Shown here one piece after another: positions 13,829-18,962 of a DNA stretch of 18,962 nt (its first letter is position 1; each line of letters starts with the position of its first letter). The position numbers and the translations under genes were made by a program. The notes beneath the pieces are model-generated. The model saw nothing but the letters and a program-made list of their open reading frames with translations, had not been told where the DNA came from and searched no databases. Source of the stretch: Frankiales bacterium. Lineage in GTDB: Bacteria; Actinomycetota; Actinomycetes; JAFAQI01. Where the stretch lies: assembly GCA_019246495.1 (NCBI GenBank), contig JAFAQI010000345.1:1-18962 (forward strand). The letters run 5' to 3'.

Positions 13829-15505
13829 TTACAGGAACTTCGCTTGGCCGGTCTTCTGCCGTCGGAGCTTGCCGGACGAGACGAGCAGGCGACGCACCAT
13901 GTGCGCACCGACGACACAGACCGCACCGTCGACCTTGAGCGGCGAGTGCCGCGATTCCTTGCCGATCGACACGCCGTACCGGTTCGGCCGCCGACGTGCG
14001 TTGCCCACGTGCCGGGCGAGGCGGGCGTCGCCGTTGTGCGTGAACGCGCGCTGGGCGGGTGTCGCTTCGCGGATCTCCGCCTCGACGAGCTCGCACGCCT
14101 GGGTGAACTCGAAGGTGTGCGACCGCATGTCCCAGGCGATGGGCTCCGGGGCCTTGCCGGTCGGTACCGCGCTGATGAGTAGACGATCGGCGTAGGCGGC
14201 CGGCCAGGTCACCTTGACGAACGACTCCCACTCGCGGACGTCGCCGAAGAACGCGAGCGGGTTCCACTTGTCGAACGCCTTCGCTACAGCAGCGTCGACG
14301 GCTTCGGCTGGCACCTCGTCGTACGGCGTGCTGGGGTCGGATGGCTCCCACACGTCGACCGCGAAGATGTGCCCGTCGCTCACGCAGCAGCCGACGAGCG
14401 CGGTGGAGTCCTCGGTCTTGGACCCGTCGAAGAACAGGACGATGTCTTCGCCGTCGGTGACGACACGCTCTGTGTCGACGAGCACCGCCCACTGCTGTGG
14501 TGTGGTCCAGGCGTCTTCGGCCGCGGTCGGCTGGTTGAGGTATTTCCGCCTCGAGTCATCGGGCTTCGTTTGCGAATCCCAGATCCGCTCCCGAACCGCG
14601 GCGATGTTGCGGGTCTGCCACCAGCAGTCGCCGTAGACGAACTCGAGCGCGGCCGTGAGCGACCTCTCGTCGGTCAGGTCGGTGTCGGGCGGTGCGACTC
14701 GCGCGTCGTACAGGATCCGCGTCTCGCCGCGCGTCTTGCCCTCTTCTTGCGCCACCCAGGCGTCCCAGGTGGCCTCCGCGACCGACTCGAGGCCGGGCAC
14801 CCAGGCGTTGCAGGTCTCCAGCATCCGCGACCCGGACTTAGCCAGGTTGTCCGAGAGTGTCGAGTGAAGCTCCGGGCCCCCGTTGTTCGGTCGCCAGTGC
14901 TCGGTCTCGTCGGCGACGATGAAGGTCGCCTCGGCGCCCTCGCTCGCGGTCAACGACGAGGTGATGACCTTGAGCTCACCGCCGCCGGGCTTGTAGTAGA
15001 CCGTCTTGCCGGGGTCGAGCTGGTACGCCTCGACGACGGGTGAGCCCTTCGCAGCGAACGCGCGCACCATCCGCATCGTGTTCGACGTCTGCGACTCGGC
15101 GGTCGCGGCGATCTGCACCAGCGGCATGTCGACCGGGCGACCGCGGACCCCGCCGCCGAGCGGCGCGTTGCGGTCGAAGTCATCGAGTCGCACGGGCGCG
15201 CACAGCTCGATCAGCGCCTGCACTGCAGCGAACGGCGACTTGCCGCTGCCCTTGCTCAGGCGCCGGCACGCTCGACGGAACAGCCACTGGCCGTCCTCGT
15301 CGAGGGCGTACCACCAGACGAGGAACTTCGCCTGCGACGCGACGAACTCCCACGGCCGGCCGGCGTTCGGGCCGTTGGGCTGACGGAGGTACCGCTCGGC
15401 CCAGGCCATCGCCTCGAAGCCGAGCGTGTACTTCGGTAGGCCCCGCGGCAGTGTCTCGAGCCGCAGCGACGGTGCGAGCTCAACCGCCGTCTGCGAGCTT
15501 TTCAC
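13829..15505 (-). CDS. Terminase large subunit
   Basis: A 558-residue packaging motor and nuclease. The ATPase domain has a Walker A at about residues 84-91 (SKGSGKSP), Walker B at about 195-200 (FIVADE, D199 and E200 the likely catalytic pair) and a coupling motif TCNAW near 231-235. The nuclease domain shows the RNase H-like first acidic strand IVLFFDGSKTEDSTAL at about 355-370 (D360) and a late Asp in LKVDGAVCV (D526). The protein translocates DNA into the prohead through the portal and cuts it. The start is GTG with an AGGTGG ribosome-binding site, overlapping the small subunit by 26 bases. It appears intact. Confidence 0.95.
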   Translation of the reverse strand: MKSSQTAVELAPSLRLETLPRGLPKYTLGFEAMAWAERYLRQPNGPNAGRPWEFVASQAKFLVWWYALDEDGQWLFRRACRRLSKGSGKSPFAAVQALIELCAPVRLDDFDRNAPLGGGVRGRPVDMPLVQIAATAESQTSNTMRMVRAFAAKGSPVVEAYQLDPGKTVYYKPGGGELKVITSSLTASEGAEATFIVADETEHWRPNNGGPELHSTLSDNLAKSGSRMLETCNAWVPGLESVAEATWDAWVAQEEGKTRGETRILYDARVAPPDTDLTDERSLTAALEFVYGDCWWQTRNIAAVRERIWDSQTKPDDSRRKYLNQPTAAEDAWTTPQQWAVLVDTERVVTDGEDIVLFFDGSKTEDSTALVGCCVSDGHIFAVDVWEPSDPSTPYDEVPAEAVDAAVAKAFDKWNPLAFFGDVREWESFVKVTWPAAYADRLLISAVPTGKAPEPIAWDMRSHTFEFTQACELVEAEIREATPAQRAFTHNGDARLARHVGNARRRPNRYGVSIGKESRHSPLKVDGAVCVVGAHMVRRLLVSSGKLRRQKTGQAKFL

Positions 15506-15977
15506 GCCACCTGGCCATCGACGCTACGGCGGCGCCCTGCTGCGGATCCTCGGTCGCGGCGTCCTTGCCGCGCTCGAGCTCGAGGCGGAGCCGACGTCGG
15601 TCGCCTTCGGTGACCATGAGGGAGCCCATCGCCTTGAACCACGCGGCGAGCGACGCACCCTTCGGCGGCAGCTTCACCATCTCGATGCGGGCGGCGTCGC
15701 CGGACCCGACGACCATCGGCTGCGGCTGGAGCTCGCGGCTCATCGTCTCGGCCACGAGCCATGCGGTCGTCCAGTCGGACGGCTCGTAGTACTCGGCCTG
15801 GCCTGACCGCTTGAGGCTGAGGTACCAGCGCCGCGCCGCCGGGTGCCAGTTGCGGTCGACCGGCGGCGCGGGCGCCCGGCGGCCGGCCGCTGCCTTCGTC
15901 ACGGTGCTGCCGTCCGCCGGCTTGTTGCGCCGGCGGCGCTGGTCGGTCCGCTTCGGGACCGGGCCTCGAGCACCCAT
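15480..15977 (-). CDS. Terminase small subunit
   Basis: A 165-residue protein immediately before TerL. It opens MGARGPVPKRTDQRRRRNKP, the classic start of actinophage small terminases with a basic, disordered N-terminus. Then come NWHPAARRWYLSLKRSGQAE at about residues 43-62 and a helical centre (WTTAWLVAETMSRELQ), with a charged C-terminal helix (RRRLRLELERGKDAA). It recognises the packaging site and recruits TerL. An AGGT ribosome-binding site is five bases before the ATG. A stronger GGGGAGGG lies further upstream, next to an out-of-frame ATG. The upstream leader has several hairpins that could be packaging or regulatory sites. Confidence 0.88.
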   Translation of the reverse strand: MGARGPVPKRTDQRRRRNKPADGSTVTKAAAGRRAPAPPVDRNWHPAARRWYLSLKRSGQAEYYEPSDWTTAWLVAETMSRELQPQPMVVGSGDAARIEMVKLPPKGASLAAWFKAMGSLMVTEGDRRRLRLELERGKDAATEDPQQGAAVASMARWREKLADGG

Positions 15978-16100
15978 TCGTGACCTGCCATCCCTCCCCG
16001 TGCGGGGATCTGCAGCTTCGCCCCGTGCGGGGCGATGCCGTCGGCATCAAGTTGCTGTGTGTGGTCTCACAAGTTCGTAACCCGTACGGACTGGCAGCGG
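15978..16100. promoter_or_regulatory. Hairpin-rich leader before the small terminase gene (candidate cos/pac or control region)
   Basis: A 123-bp noncoding gap, the longest in the late region. It holds two exact copies of CCCCGTGCGGGG (15996..16007 and 16021..16032, 25 bp apart), the second extendable to GCCCC/GGGGC. Next to them is the perfect palindrome GATGCCGTCGGCATC (16034..16048). Beyond it, a short AT-richer part carries a CAAGTT direct repeat. Packaging sites commonly lie just before TerS and after an HNH gene, so this is the best place in the window for one. A late promoter is also possible, but no good -35/-10 pair was seen. Confidence 0.5.
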
Positions 16101-16445
16101 CTATGCCCACCGACCAGGCTGCGGCCGGCCGACGGGTACCCCCCCACCCCCACAGATGCCGGGATGTGGCTCGGTTGGGCGGCGCCTGAGATCTCGTACT
16201 CGCGCCCGTGCGGCGACGCCTTCACGCGCCGACTTGAGCGCGTGGCATGGCTGGCAGGCGGCTTGCAGGTTGGTCAGTCGATGGTCGTCACCAGGAACGA
16301 TGTGGTCGACGTCGGTCGCTACCCCGGCGCAGGCGTCGTACTGCAACTGACAGCGGCTTCCGTCGCGCTCGAGTACTTGCGCTCGTCGTTGCGGCCAGTC
16401 GAGTGGCAGCCGCTCGCGCCGGTCGCTCTTCTCCCATGCGGGCAT
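16101..16445 (-). CDS. HNH endonuclease
   Basis: A 114-residue protein with an HNH fold. The visible residues are C32 and C39, then D47-H48 in TDVDHIVPGDDHRLTNLQAA, N59, and C64/C67/H68 in ACQPCHALK. These give the Cys pairs holding the zinc and the His-Asn-His active site. HNH proteins encoded beside terminase genes are known in HK97-like and related phages to help terminase cut DNA at cos. This location fits such a role. The ribosome-binding site is weak, so coupling to the upstream gene, which ends three bases before, is likely. Confidence 0.88.
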   Translation of the reverse strand: MPAWEKSDRRERLPLDWPQRRAQVLERDGSRCQLQYDACAGVATDVDHIVPGDDHRLTNLQAACQPCHALKSAREGVAARARVRDLRRRPTEPHPGICGGGGVPVGRPQPGRWA

Positions 16446-16448
16446 CGG

Positions 16449-16802
16449 TCAACCGAAGTTGAAGTAGAAGCCGCCGGAAGTCGTCGTCTGGCCGCCGTAG
16501 CTCCAACTGTGACGACCCGCGACCCTTTGCCGGCGCCGGGCGATCTCGGTGTTGACCGCCTCGAGCATCGCGCCCATCGACGGTTGTGCGCCGAGCGGGA
16601 AAACGCAGCAGCCGCCGAGTTCGCGGAAGGCTAGGCCGTGACCGATGCACACGCCGCGCTGCTCGAGCCGCGACCAGCCGTCGACGAGTGCGACGACGAT
16701 CGCCTGGATCGGGACCTGGCAGTTGGCGGCCTGGCAGCGCCGGTCATCCGCCGGCGGTACGTGGGCTCGGATGGGGGTGATGCGGCATGCCGGCAGGCGC
16801 AT
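16449..16802 (-). CDS. Cys-containing protein of unknown function upstream of HNH
   Basis: A 117-residue protein from ATG at 16802 with a GGGAG ribosome-binding site nine bases upstream. The sequence starts MRLPACRITPIRAHV and contains Cys residues at 6, 23 and 28 (CQAANCQVP), then 52, and a CC pair near 65 (GGCCVFPLG). The C-terminus is Gly/aromatic-rich (WSYGGQTTTSGGFYFNFG). The reading frame is open to 16865, but that extension would run through the terminator stem, which argues for the start chosen here. The cysteines could bind a metal. No family is recognised. Confidence 0.55.
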   Translation of the reverse strand: MRLPACRITPIRAHVPPADDRRCQAANCQVPIQAIVVALVDGWSRLEQRGVCIGHGLAFRELGGCCVFPLGAQPSMGAMLEAVNTEIARRRQRVAGRHSWSYGGQTTTSGGFYFNFG

Positions 16803-16829
16803 CGGATCGCTCTCCCACCGAGAATGCAG

Positions 16830-16858
16830 AAGCCCGAACCGTTTGTCGGTTCGGGCTT
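16830..16858. terminator. Strong hairpin terminator between lysogeny genes and packaging genes
   Basis: AAGCCCGAACCG pairs perfectly with CGGTTCGGGCTT (12 pairs) across loop TTTGT. T-rich bases at the 3' side on both strands (TTTG on plus, TTCT on minus) are short, but a bidirectional intrinsic terminator is plausible. It lies downstream of the integrase/HTH genes and 28 bp before the next gene start, so it marks the boundary between transcription units. Confidence 0.75.
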
Positions 16859-16904
16859 TGGGCACAGTCGTCCTACTGGCATTGGGGATGGTGTAAGAGT
16901 TCGA

Positions 16905-17126
16905 TCACGGTTGCAAGGACCGTCGTCGGCGTGTCGGCCGTTGTTCGTGTAGCGCGGCCGCGTCGGTCATGTCGAACAGCAGCGCACGTGTTGTGACGTC
17001 GCACGCGCGTGGCTCGAGGGATCCGTCGCGGTACCAAGCTCGCAGCGTTGCCGGTGGTCGGTTGAGCCAGCCGGCGAGCACCCACAGCGGCCGAAGGGTG
17101 TGCGCGGGCGGTGATGCTGCCGGCAT
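16905..17126 (-). CDS. Small helix-turn-helix DNA-binding protein (excisionase/regulator candidate)
   Basis: A 73-residue protein right behind integrase. After an Ala/Pro-rich start comes LWVLAGWLNRPPATLRAWYR (about residues 14-33), a MerR/excisionase-like helix-turn-helix with the A.WL..P..T.R.W...G pattern. It is followed by GSLEPRACDVTTRALLFDMT and a basic tail (RPTRRRRSLQP). Small winged HTH proteins next to a phage integrase are often excisionases (recombination directionality factors) or repressor-like regulators. The ATG is 15 bases after the integrase TAA and in the same frame, and no ribosome-binding site is visible, so it may be translated by coupling. An inverted repeat covers the start codon. 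Confidence 0.65.
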   Translation of the reverse strand: MPAASPPAHTLRPLWVLAGWLNRPPATLRAWYRDGSLEPRACDVTTRALLFDMTDAAALHEQRPTRRRRSLQP

Positions 17127-17127
17127 C
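17113..17127. promoter_or_regulatory. Inverted repeat over the HTH gene start
   Basis: GATGC, TGCCG, GGCATC-type palindrome (GATGCTGCCGGCATC) that includes the ATG of the HTH gene. It belongs to the same palindrome family found at 16034..16048 and 7281..7297. It could be an operator for autoregulation, or a chance GC-rich palindrome. Confidence 0.3.
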
Positions 17128-17141
17128 GGCTGGGTGAACCG

Positions 17142-18092
17142 TTACCGGTCCAGGTTCGACATGAGGGCGGAGATCCGCAGCCGGTCGATGTCGCCCATCC
17201 CGGACTGCATCGCGTAGCAAGTCTTCGTGACCCGCGAGTCGACGTGCCGCAGTCGCTCGGCGGCCTGGTCGAGGCTCTCGCCCTGCTGGATCCCGAACCG
17301 GCATGACGTGCGGCGAATGCCGTGAGGTGTCACTCGGTAAGGGACGCGGGCCGCCGCGCAGCTGCGGTCGATGATGGCCTGCACGTTCTTGCGTGACAGC
17401 CGGTTTCCCCAGGCGTTCAGGAACAGTGGGCCCGTCTCGCGGCCAGCGAGATAGCGGTCGATCGCCACGACGGATGATGGCGGGACGAGCATCGATGCGA
17501 GGCGGCCACCTTTCCCGATGAACGACACCCGCGGGCCCGCGTTGGTCTGCCGGATCGACTCGACGTCGAGCGAGCACAGCTCACCGACGCGCAGCGCCAG
17601 GTCGAACATGATCTGCAGGACAGCGCGGTCGAGCGGGCGGTCGGCGAAGCGGAGCACGATCGCCATGTCGACGGACGTGAACCAGGTGCGGTACTGCTGC
17701 TCGTGGTCGACCTTTGGCATGCGGACGCCGGCGGCCGGGTTGCGGGCGATGACGCCGTCGTCGTGGGCGAACCTGTAGAGCTGCCGGATCGTGCCGAACC
17801 GGCGGGAGACAGTCGCGGGGGCGAGGTGCCGCTCGGTGACCATGTGGCGGACGTAGAGCTCGAGCTGCCACCGTTCCGCGGTGAGGATGTTGAGCAGCCC
17901 GTTCGAGGTAGCCCATTGCTTGAAGAGGCGCAGGTCGAGCTCGTAGTTCTCGAGCGTTCGGCCGTAGTGGCGGGCCAGGAAGCCGAGCATCACCTTGGTC
18001 TCGTCGTCCATGCCGTGGACGGTGAGATCTCCGCTGATGATGGCGTCCGGCGCGATGAGCTCGCCGGTCGTGGTGGTGGTGGTGGTGGTCAT
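17142..18092 (-). CDS. int: Tyrosine integrase
   Basis: A 316-residue site-specific recombinase. The N-terminal core-binding domain covers about residues 30-125 (LENYELDLRLFKQWATSNG, then LAPATVSRRFGTIRQLYRFA). The catalytic domain has R168 (LALRVGEL), K194 (FIGKGGR), H257 and R260 (TPHGIRRTSCRFG), H283 (LRHVDSRV) and nucleophile Y293 (TKTCYAM), so it should be active. The start ATG at 18092 has GAGAAGG upstream and begins with eight Thr codons, mostly ACC repeats. The frame is open upstream to 18341, but that part overlaps the RHH gene and is not used. It lacks an obvious long arm-binding domain, though the Thr-rich start may replace it. It mediates prophage integration and excision. Confidence 0.92.
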   Translation of the reverse strand: MTTTTTTTTGELIAPDAIISGDLTVHGMDDETKVMLGFLARHYGRTLENYELDLRLFKQWATSNGLLNILTAERWQLELYVRHMVTERHLAPATVSRRFGTIRQLYRFAHDDGVIARNPAAGVRMPKVDHEQQYRTWFTSVDMAIVLRFADRPLDRAVLQIMFDLALRVGELCSLDVESIRQTNAGPRVSFIGKGGRLASMLVPPSSVVAIDRYLAGRETGPLFLNAWGNRLSRKNVQAIIDRSCAAARVPYRVTPHGIRRTSCRFGIQQGESLDQAAERLRHVDSRVTKTCYAMQSGMGDIDRLRISALMSNLDR

Positions 18093-18121
18093 GGGTGGCG
18101 GGACCTTCTCTCGTCGATGAG

Positions 18122-18292
18122 TTACTTCTGTGTCGGGGAAGGCAGGACGCCTTCGCGCTGCAAGGCCGCGCGCAAGAGGCCGGCCATCGACTGACCGCGT
18201 TCGGCGGCGACTCGACGCAGACGCTCCTGCTCCGCTGGCGACAACCGCAGGTTCAGCACCCGGTTCCGTTGGCGCTTCTCGGTTCCGGACAT
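18122..18292 (-). CDS. Ribbon-helix-helix small DNA-binding protein (56 aa)
   Basis: A short gene ending 29 bp before integrase. The protein begins MSGTEKRQRNRVLNLRLSPA and continues with EQERLRRVAAERGQSMAGLL, which is the CopG/Arc-type pattern: a basic strand (NRVLNLRLS), helix A (AEQERLRRVAAERG) and helix B (SMAGLLRAALQREG). Such proteins bind operator DNA as dimers. Its TAA is followed by the GAGAAGG ribosome-binding site of integrase, and its ATG overlaps the TGA of the upstream gene (ATGA). It could control the integrase operon or act as a recombination directionality or relaxosome-like accessory. Both are inferences from fold and position. Confidence 0.72.
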   Translation of the reverse strand: MSGTEKRQRNRVLNLRLSPAEQERLRRVAAERGQSMAGLLRAALQREGVLPSPTQK

Positions 18293-18591
18293 CAGTCGCC
18301 AACGCCGCGGCGTGCGTCAAGTCCGAGTTGCAGCAGGCCAACCGCAGTCGGCCGACTCACGTGGTGCGGTTGCTCGACCACCAGCGCACCGGTGCCGTCA
18401 GCGAGACTCGTCCAGTCGCAGACCAACACCCAGCCGGAGAGTGCAGGCCCGTCGAGTGGCGTGGCGTCGATGTCGCTTGTCCAGTCACCGTCGATGTCGC
18501 GATGCGGGGCAAGCGTCTCGGCGTGTTCGATGATGACCCGCTCGATCGCTTCGAGCGCCGCCCTCATCCTCGGATCGGCCGAGCGCGTCAC
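18292..18591 (-). CDS. Phage protein of unknown function (99 aa)
   Basis: Begins from GTG, overlapping the stop of the upstream gene (GTGA) and ending with an ATGA overlap into the RHH gene, so it is part of a tightly coupled operon. The N-terminal helix (MRAALEAIERVIIEHAETL, about residues 9-27) is followed by Asp-rich and then beta-type sequence (LSGWVLVCDWTSLADGTGAL) and a His-containing part (VVEQPHHVSRPTAVGLLQLG). It is not recognised as a named family. The composition suggests a soluble alpha/beta protein. Confidence 0.6.
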   Translation of the reverse strand: MTRSADPRMRAALEAIERVIIEHAETLAPHRDIDGDWTSDIDATPLDGPALSGWVLVCDWTSLADGTGALVVEQPHHVSRPTAVGLLQLGLDARRGVGD

Positions 18592-18836
18592 ACTTCACCC
18601 CGAAGGACGACCGTGACGTTGCTCGCGCCACCGAGTTGACCCAGGTGCGGCCACTCGGGATTGAACGGCACCTCAGAGCCGAACGAGTTGATCCAGCCGC
18701 GTTCGATGCGGAACCATGTCAAGCCCGGCAGCGGCTTCGCCTCTGCGTCTCGATGGTGCATGACGATGACCGACCCGATGGGCAGGGCCGCGATCTCGGT
18801 CTGGCTCCGGGCCTTAGATGCGCATTGGTGGGTCAC
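18588..18836 (-). CDS. Phage protein of unknown function (82 aa)
   Basis: The GTG start at 18836 overlaps the methyltransferase stop (GTGA), which is the same coupling seen through this operon. The longer open frame to 18881 is therefore not used. The sequence is mostly beta type: IAALPIGSVIVMHHRDAEAK, then GLTWFRIERGWINSFGSEVP and SNVTVVLRGEV at the end. This regular strand pattern suggests a small beta-barrel. No known family is recognised. It is probably an early-region accessory protein. Confidence 0.55.
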   Translation of the reverse strand: MTHQCASKARSQTEIAALPIGSVIVMHHRDAEAKPLPGLTWFRIERGWINSFGSEVPFNPEWPHLGQLGGASNVTVVLRGEV

Positions 18837-18962
18837 GCGGCCACCGCTCCGATCACGGAGAGCAGCTGCTCGCCGATCCACTCGGTATAGGCGGGGGGCA
18901 CGGCTTCGCGAAGGTCATCCCAGGTCATCCAGTCGATGCCCATCGCGGCGCGGGCCTCGTCG
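18833..18962 (-). CDS. DNA cytosine-5 methyltransferase, C-terminal end (cut by window edge)
   Basis: Only the last 42 residues are in the window. The segment reads EARAAMGIDWMTWDDLREAV and then PPAYTEWIGEQLLSVIG before the stop. The 'R.AMGIDWM.W..L..AIPPAYTE.IGEQL' ending is characteristic of phage C5 cytosine methyltransferases, where the PPAY..wIG element belongs to the last conserved helix. Such enzymes protect phage DNA from host restriction. The catalytic motifs lie outside the window, so activity cannot be judged. The stop overlaps the next gene's start (GTGA). Confidence 0.75.
   Translation of the reverse strand, partial: DEARAAMGIDWMTWDDLREAVPPAYTEWIGEQLLSVIGAVAA

Noticed and set aside
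12614..14182. 522-residue plus-strand open frame
   Set aside because: It is antisense to portal and large terminase, both certain from motifs, and has the Val/Arg/Asp/Gly bias of an antisense shadow.
16882..16916. Possible promoter (TTGCAA, 17-base spacer, CACCAT on the minus strand)
   Set aside because: The -10 matches only three of six positions, and the -35 lies inside the HTH coding end. Not enough to call.
16866..17141. Possible attP beside integrase
   Set aside because: No tRNA-like segment or convincing core with arm repeats was seen. It needs comparison with the bacterial attachment site.
16873..17577. 234-residue minus-strand open frame over the HTH gene and end of integrase
   Set aside because: Composition is low-complexity Arg/Pro/Ala, and it overlaps two better supported genes in another frame.
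18093..18341. N-terminal extension of integrase to 18341
   Set aside because: It overlaps the coupled RHH gene. The ATG at 18092 has its own ribosome-binding site, and the extension is Arg/Ala-rich without domain features.
1..18962. CRISPR arrays, tRNA genes, insertion sequences, toxin-antitoxin or defence islands
   Set aside because: No regularly spaced repeats, cloverleaf sequences, transposases or recognisable defence genes were found on either strand.

Overview
This GC-rich window is the structural half of a temperate, tailed (siphovirus-type) actinobacteriophage or prophage. Nearly everything is on the minus strand, so the biological order runs from right to left. The evidence for a siphovirus is a complete head-and-tail gene series: small and large terminase, portal, MuF-like protein, scaffold, HK97-fold capsid, connectors, tail tube, a frameshifted chaperone pair, tape measure and Dit-like protein. 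High GC, many GTG starts and many ATGA/GTGA start-stop overlaps fit phages of Actinobacteria. The host genus cannot be told from this sequence.

Right end (18962 to about 16900), early and lysogeny genes: the last 42 codons of a probable DNA cytosine-5 methyltransferase, two small unknown proteins, a 56-residue ribbon-helix-helix protein, a tyrosine integrase with all catalytic residues visible, and a small helix-turn-helix protein just behind it. A strong 12-bp terminator hairpin (16830..16858) closes this block.

Packaging and head (16802 to 7353): an unknown Cys-containing protein, an HNH endonuclease, a 123-bp hairpin-rich leader, TerS, TerL, portal, MuF-like protein, scaffold, major capsid protein (with an unusual hydrophobic N-terminal extension), a small acidic/basic structural protein, a head-tail connector, and a likely fibre or decoration protein with a carbohydrate-binding-like and a C1q-like domain.

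Tail (7026 to 1): a 53-residue protein, a neck protein, a tail terminator, the tail tube protein, tail assembly chaperones linked by a -1 frameshift on GGGAAAC, the tape measure protein, a Dit-like protein, a small Cys/His protein, a minor tail protein and the start of a further tail or fibre protein. One gene breaks the pattern: a two-helix membrane protein on the plus strand at 7053..7280, a candidate moron.

The most notable structures outside the genes are a 10-bp element, CCCGTGCGGG, found seven times in one orientation and paired upstream of both TerS and scaffold; a palindrome family around GATGCCGNCGGCATC at several gene junctions; and hairpins after the capsid gene and before the tail tube gene. 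No CRISPR array, insertion sequence, tRNA, defence island or clearly new biochemical system was found. Every stretch longer than 300 bases carries a gene.
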